Part shown: in pieces, positions 1-6,943 of the stretch | Numbering within the stretch: position 1 is the first letter of the stretch | Layout: each line of letters begins with the position of its first letter | Assembly: GCA_017526725.1 (NCBI GenBank) | Contig: JAFXRA010000226.1 | Span: 1-9,263 of the forward strand | Reading direction: 5' to 3' | DNA: 9,263 bases | DNA from: Candidatus Rifleibacteriota bacterium | GTDB lineage: Bacteria; Riflebacteria; Ozemobacteria; Ozemobacterales; Ozemobacteraceae | Notes under the pieces: model-generated | Seen by the model: only the letters and a program-made list of their open reading frames with translations | Database searches by the model: none | Told to the model about the DNA's origin: nothing | Made by a program: the position numbers and the translations under genes

Positions 1-71
1 AAGCAGAAGCAGATGAAGTTGATTCTGATGAATTAGTAAGAAGAATTAAGGAAGGAGTAGCTGTTCCCTGA
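1..71 (+). CDS. MoxR-family AAA+ ATPase, C-terminal end (partial)
   Basis: The last 22 codons of a gene that begins before the window read in frame from base 3 to a TGA at 69-71. The peptide is acidic, then basic, and ends in KEGVAVP. MoxR ATPases of Bat operons commonly finish with a short helix followed by a VPVP-like tail, and a moxR gene normally sits directly upstream of the DUF58 gene found here. The assignment therefore rests on tail similarity plus gene order; no ATPase motif is in the window. The gene is 18 bases from the DUF58 start, which fits one operon. MoxR proteins are cytosolic ATPases thought to act as chaperones with VWA partners. Confidence 0.6.
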   Translation, partial: AEADEVDSDELVRRIKEGVAVP

Positions 72-89
72 TAGCAGCTTATACTCTTT

Positions 90-971
90 ATGCTTTCAAA
101 AGAATTACTGAAAGAAGTAGGTAGAATCGAAATCAGAACCAGACAGTTGGTTGATTCGCTTTATTCTGGCAGTTATAAGTCTGTTTTTAAAGGCCATGGT
201 ATGGAATTTGCCGGAATCAGACAATACTACCGAGGCGATGATTTCCGTTCTATTGACTGGAAGGTTTCAGCTCGTTCAGGCGACCTGCACATTCGTGAAC
301 ATACCGAAGAACGTGAATTGCAGGTAATTATAGCCTTAGACCTTTCAGGCTCAATGGCTTTTGGCTCTGGTTCTAAGGAAAAACGTGAAAGTGCTGTTGA
401 ATTTGCTGCAGTTATGAGTCTGGCAGCAGAACGCAATAACGACAGAGCTGGAATCTGCCTCTTTACCGACAGGGTGGAAAAATACGTTCCGCCGGCAAAA
501 GGAAAAAGTCACGTTCTGAGACTGATTCGAGATTTGTCTTTCTTTATTCCTCAAAATAAGGGAACAAACCTTTCGGCGCCTTTAGATTTTCTTAACTCTA
601 CACTGAGACGAAGGTCTGTAATATTCCTTGTTTCTGATGGAATTAATGCTGGTTCTATAGAAAGACAACTTAAAGTAACTGCCGCTAAGCACGATTTGAT
701 AATTGTTAACGTCAGGGACCCAAGAGAAAAGGTGATTCCAGATATTGGAATGATAGAAGTTGCAAATCCTGAAACAGGTGAAGAATTCATTCTTGATACT
801 TCTAGTCATAAAGTAGTTGATGAATTGCTCAAGGCTCAGAAAAAACAGGATGAACAGCTTGAAAAAATTTGCCGTAATACCGGAGTTGATTTGATTCAGT
901 TAGTCGCTGGCGAATCAGTCGCAAAGCCAGTAGTCAAACTCTTTGCTCAGCGGGAAGCGGGTAGGAGATGA
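90..971 (+). CDS. DUF58 family protein with VWA-like fold, Bat operon
   Basis: A 293-residue protein of usual length for the DUF58 family. The family signature is clear at residues 35-76: GHGMEF, a Y-x-x-GDD-x-R-x-IDW motif, SAR, and an RE-H-T-E-ER segment. A VWA-like metal site follows, with DLSGS at 84-88, a threonine at 159 in a GTN motif, and VSDG at 181-184. There is no signal peptide or membrane segment, so it is probably cytosolic and may bridge MoxR and the membrane VWA proteins. The start matches the usual beginning of the family (short helix, then ELLK-x-V-x-x-IEI), although no good Shine-Dalgarno lies just upstream, so translation may depend on coupling to moxR. The operon is interrupted downstream by an 814-base insertion of repeats and an IVS-type gene. 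The molecular function of DUF58 is not firmly known. Confidence 0.9.
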   Translation: MLSKELLKEVGRIEIRTRQLVDSLYSGSYKSVFKGHGMEFAGIRQYYRGDDFRSIDWKVSARSGDLHIREHTEERELQVIIALDLSGSMAFGSGSKEKRESAVEFAAVMSLAAERNNDRAGICLFTDRVEKYVPPAKGKSHVLRLIRDLSFFIPQNKGTNLSAPLDFLNSTLRRRSVIFLVSDGINAGSIERQLKVTAAKHDLIIVNVRDPREKVIPDIGMIEVANPETGEEFILDTSSHKVVDELLKAQKKQDEQLEKICRNTGVDLIQLVAGESVAKPVVKLFAQREAGRR

Positions 972-974
972 AGA

Positions 975-1284
975 AAGTGGAACGCTTTGCTGTGATACAC
1001 TTCGTTGTGGGACAGCAGCTAACGCTGCATGTGAGAATTGTTGGAAGAGTTGGAAGAATGAAGTGGAATGCTTTGCTGTGATACACTTCGTTGTGGGACA
1101 GCAGCAAAGCTGCTTGTGAGAATTGTTGGAAGGGTTGGAAGAGTTGGAAGAGTTGGAAGGGTTTAAAAGAATGAAGTGGAACGCTTTGCTGTGATACACT
1201 TCGTTGTGGGACAGCAGCAAAGCTGCTTGTGAGAATTGTTGGAAGGGTTGGAAGAGTTGGAAGAGTTGGAAGAGTTGGAAGGGA
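975..1284 (+). repeat. Three tandem copies of a composite hairpin/9-mer repeat
   Basis: The gap of 343 bases between the DUF58 gene and the next gene is mostly three direct copies of one element, at 975-1060, 1061-1173 and 1174-1284. Each begins AAGTGGAAYGCTTTGCTGTG and has a CACTTCGTTGTGGGAC box. Each then carries a mini-hairpin of type AGCAGC-AA-GCTGCT, a TGTGAGAATT box, and a run of 9-bp units (GTTGGAAGA or GTTGGAAGG). Copies 2 and 3 differ at one base in the core. The number of 9-mers rises from two to four to five. No promoter, terminator U-tract or convincing gene is visible in this stretch. An open frame on the minus strand here is a by-product of the repeats. Confidence 0.95.
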
Positions 1285-1314
1285 TTATAAAGTTAAAAAT
1301 GATTTGGAGCAGAT

Positions 1315-1764
1315 ATGAAAATTAAAAATTTCTATGATTTAGAAGTATGGCAATTATCTATGGACTTAGTTGTACAATTGTATGATTTTATTCGAGGATT
1401 GCCACGAGAAGAATTATATGTTCTTTCTGATCAAATGAGGAGAGCATTAATTTCAATTCCTTCAAATATAGCAGAGGGGCAAAAAAGAAATAATCCAAAG
1501 GAATTTAGACGTTTTCTATCTTATTCAAGAGGTTCTTTAGGAGAAATAATGACTCAAATTAATCTTTGTAATAGGCTTGGTTATTTATCTGATGATAACC
1601 TAGAAAGAGTTTTAAATAGATGTGGTTTAATTGATAAAAAGCTTTTTAACCTGATTAATTCACTTCCATCTACAACTTGTAATAAAAAAATTAAAAACAA
1701 AAAACTTGCTTCTTTAAAGACTAACACTTCTAACTCTTCCGACACTTCTAACTCTTCTAACTAA
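1315..1764 (+). CDS. Four-helix bundle protein, 23S rRNA intervening-sequence (IVS) family
   Basis: A 149-residue protein whose first ~117 residues match the IVS/S23 four-helix-bundle family. It starts with F-Y-D-LEVW at residues 6-12, then ELY-x-L-x-x-Q-x-RRA at about 33-44, and the hallmark SIPSNIAEG at about 47-55. A KEF-RRFL helix and a GSLGE helix follow, then a GYL turn near residue 89. Members are encoded inside intervening sequences of 23S rRNA in Leptospira and other bacteria, and also as free genes; the fold resembles the Avd protein of diversity-generating retroelements. Their biochemical role is unsettled. The last ~30 residues exceed the usual length and end in a TSNSS-type tail encoded by 9-bp repeats. 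The start is supported by GGAG at 1306-1309, five bases before ATG. The codons look more AT-rich than those of the flanking operon genes, which suggests a later insertion. Confidence 0.88.
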   Translation: MKIKNFYDLEVWQLSMDLVVQLYDFIRGLPREELYVLSDQMRRALISIPSNIAEGQKRNNPKEFRRFLSYSRGSLGEIMTQINLCNRLGYLSDDNLERVLNRCGLIDKKLFNLINSLPSTTCNKKIKNKKLASLKTNTSNSSDTSNSSN

Positions 1765-1765
1765 C
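1721..1765 (-). repeat. Inverted 9-bp unit array at the 3' end of the IVS gene
   Basis: Read on the minus strand this stretch is a degenerate array of 9-bp units (GTTAGAAGA, GTTAGAAGT, GTCGGAAGA). It is the inverted counterpart of the 9-mer run at about 1238-1283 upstream of the gene. Aligning 26 bases of each arm gives about 22 identities, and most mismatches would be tolerated as G-U pairs in RNA. The array forms the last codons of the IVS-family gene, including its TAA at 1762-1764. Confidence 0.75.
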
Positions 1766-1785
1766 TAAGTTAAGGATAAAACATC

Positions 1786-2664
1786 ATGAGTAACATAAGG
1801 TCACTAAACCGCAAACTAGATGCAATGCTTATAATGGTTATAGCTGTATTAATTCTTGGAATTGCTCTTTCCTATAACTATTATAAAAGCAGAAGAACAA
1901 CATTTTCTGAAAACTCAGAATATGCTTCAGATCTTTTAGCTTACAACCTTCCGTCTGAAGCTGCTCAGGTTTTAGAAGCCAACATTCGTCGTGAACCTCT
2001 TTCCGAAAAAGGATTGAAGATGAGAAAAGCCTTGGCAGAAATTTGTATGAATGAATTAAATGACTTTGATAAAGCGCTAGGACAGCTTTTATACATAAAG
2101 AGATTTGCTCCAGACTCTGCTATTGCTAGTGGAACAGACGAAAAAATAAATTACTGTCTTACCAGACTAGGCCGTGTTTACGATGCCGAACGCCGCAATA
2201 TGCTTAATGAAGGAATTAATCCGATAGTCAATACTGTTGCTTCTGATACAGTAGTTCAGCTTGGCAATAAGCAGGCAATCGGCCTGAATGAACTTAAGCT
2301 TCGTCTTAGTCAGATTGGAATTAGCGAAAAAGAAATAACAAAAGAAAATGTAACAAATATTTTGAATCAGATGACCCAGGAACTGTTGCTTGCACGAGCA
2401 GCAAATCGTGAAAACATCAAAAAAGACCCTGAAGTTATCGCTATGCTTAAAAAACTCGAAAATAATGTTCTTATGAGCGTTTATCTTCAGAAATTTGTTT
2501 TCAAAGATGTAAAAGGCGATGATAAAGAAAAGAGAATGCAGCTTTTGGCAGATGAAATCACAAAACTTAGTGCAAAAGAAGAGTTGAAGATAAATAGCGA
2601 TGTTTTATACAAAGCTTTTGGCTTTGCAACAGATTCTGCTAAGATTGATACTACTAAGAACTAA
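1786..2664 (+). CDS. Membrane-anchored TPR-like protein with SurA-N-like region
   Basis: A 292-residue protein with one hydrophobic segment at about residues 13-31 following a basic N-terminus (R5, R9, K10). This predicts a signal anchor with the bulk outside the cytoplasm. Residues about 40-135 are helical and TPR-like, with patterns such as SEAAQVLE and DKALGQLL. Residues about 145-245 resemble the N-terminal chaperone domain of SurA/PpiC proteins: a short V-x-x-N-x-x-x-I-x-L-x-E-L-K entry, then long helices rich in Q, L and K. No parvulin catalytic domain follows, so no isomerase activity is predicted. AAGGA at 1771-1775 supports the start. It lies 15 bases before the next gene and is part of the Bat operon. 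The SurA-like assignment is a pattern judgement and needs a profile search. Confidence 0.6.
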   Translation: MSNIRSLNRKLDAMLIMVIAVLILGIALSYNYYKSRRTTFSENSEYASDLLAYNLPSEAAQVLEANIRREPLSEKGLKMRKALAEICMNELNDFDKALGQLLYIKRFAPDSAIASGTDEKINYCLTRLGRVYDAERRNMLNEGINPIVNTVASDTVVQLGNKQAIGLNELKLRLSQIGISEKEITKENVTNILNQMTQELLLARAANRENIKKDPEVIAMLKKLENNVLMSVYLQKFVFKDVKGDDKEKRMQLLADEITKLSAKEELKINSDVLYKAFGFATDSAKIDTTKN

Positions 2665-2679
2665 TTAAAGAATTCTATT

Positions 2680-3285
2680 ATGATAGCTACAGAAACTTCT
2701 ACAATTGCATCTTCAGCGGCAGTTACAGCTAAAGCTGCATCAGCTTCATCGAATGTTGCTTCTATCCCTGCGCTGCCGCCAGGTGAAGAAATATACGATT
2801 TGATGGGAAGCCAGTCTATGGAATATCCATGGATGAGCTTAATATGGCAGATTGCTATTGTTGTTCTCTGTCTGTATTTGCTTTGGTTGTTCTATTCATG
2901 GCTTACCGCGCCTGTTGAAAGAAAAAGAGTTCCTATTGTTCAGAGCCCTGAAGTTCAAGCTTTAAGAGCTATTAAACGTCTAAAACTCTCTGAAATATGG
3001 GAAAAACGAAATATTAAATCTATTTGTGAAAATGTTGCTGTCATACTGAAAAACTATGCTTTAGATGCTTATAATATAGGCATTGGTGCAGCCGCAACAA
3101 CTGATGAATTCGTTGTTGATATTATAAACGAAAAAGTTAGAAACGAAGTTACTTCAAAGATTAAAGAAATGTTGAGTTTTTGCGACGAGATAAGATATAC
3201 AGGCAGTAATAATGCTTATATTGAACAAGAAGAACTGGTTAACTCTCTAGAAGAACTTATCAATACCAGGGGGTGGCGTAAATGA
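2680..3285 (+). CDS. Single-TM protein, DUF4381-like, Bat operon
   Basis: A 201-residue protein. The first ~40 residues are Ala/Ser/Thr-rich and uncharged. Residues 53-75 form one strongly hydrophobic helix (WQIAIVVLCLYLLWLFYSW). The basic residues just after it (ERKR) predict a cytoplasmic C-terminal domain. That domain begins with ALRAIKRLKLSEIWEKR and carries a later DEIRY-x-G motif. This layout, one helix followed by a helical domain that starts with an A-L-x-x-L-like repeat, is typical of DUF4381 proteins encoded beside batA. No strong Shine-Dalgarno precedes the ATG. Its TGA overlaps the batA ATG (ATGA at 3282-3285), so the two are probably translationally coupled. A membrane adaptor role within the Bat complex is inferred from context. 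Confidence 0.65.
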   Translation: MIATETSTIASSAAVTAKAASASSNVASIPALPPGEEIYDLMGSQSMEYPWMSLIWQIAIVVLCLYLLWLFYSWLTAPVERKRVPIVQSPEVQALRAIKRLKLSEIWEKRNIKSICENVAVILKNYALDAYNIGIGAAATTDEFVVDIINEKVRNEVTSKIKEMLSFCDEIRYTGSNNAYIEQEELVNSLEELINTRGWRK

Positions 3286-4292
3286 AGTGGAATAGCCCGG
3301 AATTTATGCTGCTAGCTCTTTTAATCCCCTTGATAGCTTTTTATAAGTATCTGATTAGTGATAGAGCAAAAAAAGGCGGTATCAATTTCCCTCTGGCTGG
3401 CTTAGCAGGTGCTGTTAAATCAAGCCTTAGAGCAAAACTCAGATTTATTCCTGATTTAATAAGATTGGTTGTCTTATTCCTGATTGTTTTTGCTTTGATG
3501 CAGCCTCAATATGGTTTTGAATCTGAAACGGTAACCCGTCAGGGTATTGATATCATGATTGCTCTTGACGTTTCTGGAACTATGGCGGCCGAAGATTTTC
3601 AGCCTAACCGAATTAAAGCCGCTCAGAAAATAACTGAAGATTTTATTACAGGTATCTCCGACCACCGTGTTGGTCTGGTGGTTTTTGCAGGTATTGCACT
3701 AACTCAGTGTCCATTAACTGTAGATTACGGCGTCTTGACTGAATTATTAAGACATACTTCTTTGGGAATGCTTAAACAGGATGGCACAGCTATCGGCGAT
3801 GCTATTATAAATGCTGTTTATAAGTTTAACACTAACTCAAAAGAAAAACGCGACAAAGTAATAATTCTTTTGAGCGATGGTGAAAACAATGCTGGTCTTG
3901 ACCCGTTAACCGCAGCTAAAGTAGCAGCTGACAAAGGTATTAAAATATATACCATTGGGGTTGGCAGTCTAGAAGGCGCTCCAGTTCCTTATTATAAAAA
4001 TGGTCATAAGGCCTATTACCGCGATTATTATGGCAATGTTCAGAAACCACAGCTTGATGAACAGCTTATGAAAGATATAGCTTATCTGACTAAGGGTTTA
4101 TACTTCAGAGCAACTGATAATAAAGCTTTGGAAGAAATTTACAAAAAGATTGCTACTCTTGAAAAAGGTAAAATTGATGTAAACAAAACAATGCAGTATT
4201 CTGAACGTTTCTATTGGCTGTTGTTCCCGGCTTTTGCCCTGTTAGCCATAGAAATATTTCTACGAAGCTTTGTTTTCCAGAGGGTATTCTAA
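3282..4292 (+). CDS. batA: BatA-like VWA-domain membrane protein
   Basis: A 336-residue protein of typical BatA build. It has two N-terminal hydrophobic helices (about residues 8-25 and 58-73), a VWA domain, and a C-terminal helix (about 310-332). The MIDAS metal site is complete: DVSGT at 96-100, a threonine at 169 in DGTAIGDAI, and LLSDGEN at about 196-202. BatA proteins are thought to be inner-membrane VWA proteins that interact with MoxR and BatB. They were described for aerotolerance in Bacteroides and are linked to stress tolerance in Leptospira, but their mechanism is unclear. Start evidence is a G-rich Shine-Dalgarno (about 3268-3275) and the ATGA overlap with the preceding gene. The gene ends in TAATG with batB. 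Confidence 0.92.
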   Translation: MKWNSPEFMLLALLIPLIAFYKYLISDRAKKGGINFPLAGLAGAVKSSLRAKLRFIPDLIRLVVLFLIVFALMQPQYGFESETVTRQGIDIMIALDVSGTMAAEDFQPNRIKAAQKITEDFITGISDHRVGLVVFAGIALTQCPLTVDYGVLTELLRHTSLGMLKQDGTAIGDAIINAVYKFNTNSKEKRDKVIILLSDGENNAGLDPLTAAKVAADKGIKIYTIGVGSLEGAPVPYYKNGHKAYYRDYYGNVQKPQLDEQLMKDIAYLTKGLYFRATDNKALEEIYKKIATLEKGKIDVNKTMQYSERFYWLLFPAFALLAIEIFLRSFVFQRVF

Positions 4293-5335
4293 TGTTTGAG
4301 TTTAAGAACAGTGAAAATATATATTTTCTTTTATTGACAGCCCTTTGGGTTGTTGTCTTAGTCGAATACTCTGTTAAAAGGCTTCAAAAAAGAAGAAAAG
4401 CTTTCGCAACCAATGAAATGCTTTCTCGTATTACTAGCCATAAGCCAACAAAAAGGCCTCTTGTAAAATGGGTAATGCTTATAATTGCGTTTTCCCTTGT
4501 AGGTATAACTCTTTTAAGACCACTCGGTGAAACTTACGAGGAAGAAGTTAACGGTTCCGGGCTTGACCTGGTTGTTGCCTTAGATATTTCTAAATCAATG
4601 AATGCCTGCGATATTGATGGTAACTCCAGATTAGGCGTAGCAAAAGCTTTGTTGAGGAATATGCTTAACGGGTTAAAAGATGACAGAATCGGTCTGGTCG
4701 TCTTCGCCGGTGAAACAATGGTTCAGAGTCCGCTTTCATATGATAAAAATGCTTTCTTAACTTTCTTAGACAGAGTTAATCCTGCGTTGTTATCTGAACA
4801 GGGAACAAATTTGGGCGGTGCTATTCAGACTTCTATTGACCGTTTCTCTACTACGGCTTCACAGACAAAGGTAATTGTTTTGATTTCTGATGGTGAAGAC
4901 CCTGATACAGAGCACATCACTTCAGCTATTAAAGAAGCTGCTAAAAAGAATATTCAGATATTTACAGTTGGTATTGGAAGTAACGAAGGTGGTTATATTC
5001 CTGAAAGCCGGGATTTTTGGGGAAGAATAGCTTATAAAAGACTTCCCAACGGAAAACCGGTTATTTCTAGAATAGCTGAAAAGCCTTTGAAGGAAATCGC
5101 TGAAAAGACCAAAGCTGAGTATTTTCGTGCTTCAGACGTTAAAACTGCTAAGAACGTTATTAGTGGTCTTAACAAGATTAAAAGGATTGCTGTAAAGGGT
5201 GGCACTCGTTTAATGCGTAAAGAATTATATTGGATACCTCTTTTTATCGCTTTCTTTTTGCTTCTATTTGAATGGATGATTTCTGAAAGAATTCCATATT
5301 CCAGAGAACAGGACCATTGGTTGAAGAGAATATGA
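4292..5335 (+). CDS. batB: BatB-like VWA-domain membrane protein
   Basis: A 347-residue protein paralogous to the preceding BatA. It has N-terminal helices at about 10-28 and 57-75, a VWA domain, and a C-terminal helix (about 310-328). The MIDAS is complete: DISKS at 98-102, threonine 172 in EQGTNLGG, and a later LISDGED. A longer reading frame extends upstream from 4214, but that extension lies inside batA. The ATG at 4292 is preferred because it follows AGAGGG (about 4279-4284) at good spacing, overlaps the batA stop as TAATG, and gives the usual BatB N-terminus. Its TGA overlaps the first ATG of batC. With BatA it probably forms a membrane VWA pair facing the periplasm or the membrane surface. 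Confidence 0.92.
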   Translation: MFEFKNSENIYFLLLTALWVVVLVEYSVKRLQKRRKAFATNEMLSRITSHKPTKRPLVKWVMLIIAFSLVGITLLRPLGETYEEEVNGSGLDLVVALDISKSMNACDIDGNSRLGVAKALLRNMLNGLKDDRIGLVVFAGETMVQSPLSYDKNAFLTFLDRVNPALLSEQGTNLGGAIQTSIDRFSTTASQTKVIVLISDGEDPDTEHITSAIKEAAKKNIQIFTVGIGSNEGGYIPESRDFWGRIAYKRLPNGKPVISRIAEKPLKEIAEKTKAEYFRASDVKTAKNVISGLNKIKRIAVKGGTRLMRKELYWIPLFIAFFLLLFEWMISERIPYSREQDHWLKRI

Positions 5336-6840
5336 TTAAAGAAGATATAAGCTATAAGCTTGAAGATATAAGTTGCAAGCCAGACTATAACATCAAAACT
5401 ATGAATAACTATTCTAACCATCCTAACAATTCCCACAAGCAGCTATGCTGCTGTCCCACAACGAAGCGCAACACTTCTCACCCTTCTCACTCTTCTCACA
5501 CTTCTCACACTTCTCACACTTCCAACAAAATTCACAATCCATTATTGCATGCCAAATGCGTGGCAATCCTTTTCTATATAGTAATATCCATCCTCTCATT
5601 CTCCTCTTCTCCCGCTTTTTCCCATCCTGCCTTCGACGTAAAAGATAGTCTCAAGGCTTTGGAAAGCGGCGACTTAGATAAAGCAGAAAGCCTTTTACAG
5701 AAAGCTCGTTTAGAAGAATCCGACAGTTATATTATTAACTATGACCTCGGTATTGTTTCTTATCGTAAACGTGACTATGCTAAGTCTATTAGATTCTTTG
5801 CAAGAGCATCAGAACTAAGCAAATCTCCAGAACAGCAGTTTGATGCTTTTTATAATATGGGTAACGCTGCTTTTAAAAGCTACGATTTTGCTGAAGCAGT
5901 AAATGCTTATAAAAATGCCTTGGCTATTAAAAAAGATGACTATAAGGCTGACTACAATCTGAAAGTTGCTGAAAAGAAACTTCAGGAAATGCTTGAACGC
6001 CAGAAAAAAGAACAGGAACAGCAACAAGGTCAACAGAATCAGCAGAATCAAGACCAGAACAATAATCAGAAAGATAAGCAGCAGCAAGAAAAGAATGATT
6101 CCCAAAATCAGCAGGGAAATCAGGATAAAAAAGAACAACAGCAGAATCAGCAGCAAGGTCAGCAGGATCAACAAAATCAGCAGAACCAGCAAGGCCAGCA
6201 GGGACAGCAGGATCAACAGGACCAGAATAAGCAAGGGAGCAGTCAACAGAATTCCCAGAATTCAGAGTCTGAAAATAAATCTGGCGAAGAACAGCAGCAA
6301 AATGCTGAACAGAAAGAAGGAGAGCAGGGCAAAGAAAACCAGGATTCTGCTTCCAGCGAAAAGAAAGAAGATTCTTCAGAAGAAAATAAAGAACAACAGG
6401 CATCTGGTTCAGAAAATGAATCTGACGAACAGAAGGATTCGAAAAATTCTGAAAACCAGGAACAGCAAGCCTCTAATCAGGAAAATAAAGAATCTGACGA
6501 AAACAAGAAAGATAATTATCAGGCTTTAACCAATGAAGAAAATGCAGCACCTGAGTCAGACAGGCGTGATGTTAAAATGGCTGAAGATAAAGGTAAGGTC
6601 TCTAGACCAGAAGCCTCTCAAAGAGCTAGAGCTATGAAGAATATTCGTCTTAAGAAAGAAGAAGTTGAAGCATATCTTAAACAGATGGAACAGCGCGAAG
6701 GGGATTATCAGAAATACTATAGATTTGATTCCATCGAGGAAAGAGACCCTTCAACCATGAATCAGGAAGAACTAAAAGAATGGCTAAGAATTCGTAATAG
6801 AAAGAAACAACAAAAACAGAACGGAGAACAAGACTGGTGA
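5332..6840 (+). CDS. batC: BatC-like TPR protein with Q/N/E/S-rich segment and repeat-derived N-terminus
   Basis: From the ATG at 5332 (ATGA overlap with batB, AAGAGA-like site upstream) the protein has 502 residues. Residues 5-65 are encoded by repeat DNA: five 7-bp units, a mini-hairpin module and six 9-bp units. They give a Cys-, His-, Ser- and Thr-rich extension. A hydrophobic stretch at about 76-90 followed by SSSPAFSHPA looks like the true signal peptide, with cleavage near residue 97. TPR repeats fill about 102-220 (SLKALESGDLDKAESLL, FYNMGNAAFKSYDFAEAV). Residues about 223-400 are low-complexity Q, N, D, E and S. A charged helical tail (EEVEAYLKQMEQREGDYQKYY) ends the protein. Possible later starts are ATG 5401, TTG 5545 and GTG 5560, none with a clear Shine-Dalgarno. 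Family identity is firm; the start is uncertain. Confidence 0.82.
   Translation: MIKEDISYKLEDISCKPDYNIKTMNNYSNHPNNSHKQLCCCPTTKRNTSHPSHSSHTSHTSHTSNKIHNPLLHAKCVAILFYIVISILSFSSSPAFSHPAFDVKDSLKALESGDLDKAESLLQKARLEESDSYIINYDLGIVSYRKRDYAKSIRFFARASELSKSPEQQFDAFYNMGNAAFKSYDFAEAVNAYKNALAIKKDDYKADYNLKVAEKKLQEMLERQKKEQEQQQGQQNQQNQDQNNNQKDKQQQEKNDSQNQQGNQDKKEQQQNQQQGQQDQQNQQNQQGQQGQQDQQDQNKQGSSQQNSQNSESENKSGEEQQQNAEQKEGEQGKENQDSASSEKKEDSSEENKEQQASGSENESDEQKDSKNSENQEQQASNQENKESDENKKDNYQALTNEENAAPESDRRDVKMAEDKGKVSRPEASQRARAMKNIRLKKEEVEAYLKQMEQREGDYQKYYRFDSIEERDPSTMNQEELKEWLRIRNRKKQQKQNGEQDW
5344..5527 (-). repeat. Composite repeat inside the 5' end of batC
   Basis: Five perfect 7-bp units lie at 5344-5378 on the plus strand (GATATAA, GCTATAA, GCTTGAA, GATATAA, GTTGCAA). 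From about 5410 to 5527 the same element as at 975-1284 occurs in reverse orientation: degenerate 9-mers, a CCCACA box, the mini-hairpin AGCAGCTATGCTGCT, a GTCCCACAACGAAG box, then six 9-bp units (CTTCTCACN type, 5474-5527). The whole element is in frame with batC and contains no stop codon in that frame. Confidence 0.9.
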
Positions 6841-6850
6841 TTGGGATTAA

Positions 6851-6943
6851 GATTTAAGTTACAAGTTACAAGATTTAAGATTTAAGTAGAAGATCTGCCC
6901 CCGGTATTGTGATAAGTGATGGGTGGTTGGTGGTAGGTGATAC
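6851..6943 (+). repeat. Two runs of 7-bp tandem units downstream of batC
   Basis: Five contiguous heptads occupy 6851-6885: GATTTAA, GTTACAA, GTTACAA, GATTTAA, GATTTAA, with degenerate 6-mers on both sides. After a 23-base spacer, a second run of five heptads of type GTGRTNN occupies 6909-6943: GTGATAA, GTGATGG, GTGGTTG, GTGGTAG, GTGATAC. This run abuts the hairpin array that begins at 6944. They resemble in style the heptameric short tandem repeats known from heterocystous cyanobacteria. No coding function is supported. Confidence 0.85.

Noticed and set aside
915..1220. Minus-strand open frame of about 100 codons across the repeats
   Set aside because: Its codons are wholly repeat-derived (Asn-Ser-Ser runs, a recurring LLSHNE). 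It overlaps the DUF58 end, and the similar frames at the other repeat loci come from the same DNA rather than a conserved gene.
1315..1764. Possible Avd accessory gene of a diversity-generating retroelement
   Set aside because: The fold family is similar, but there is no reverse transcriptase, template repeat or variable repeat in the window, and the sequence fits the IVS family.
4214..4291. Upstream extension of batB by 26 codons
   Set aside because: It overlaps the batA C-terminal coding sequence; ATG 4292 has a good Shine-Dalgarno and the standard TAATG junction.
5815..6529. Long open frames on both strands over the batC low-complexity region
   Set aside because: They are shadows of the CAG/CAA/GAA-rich batC codons (poly-Leu/Ile or Arg/Lys/Ser products).
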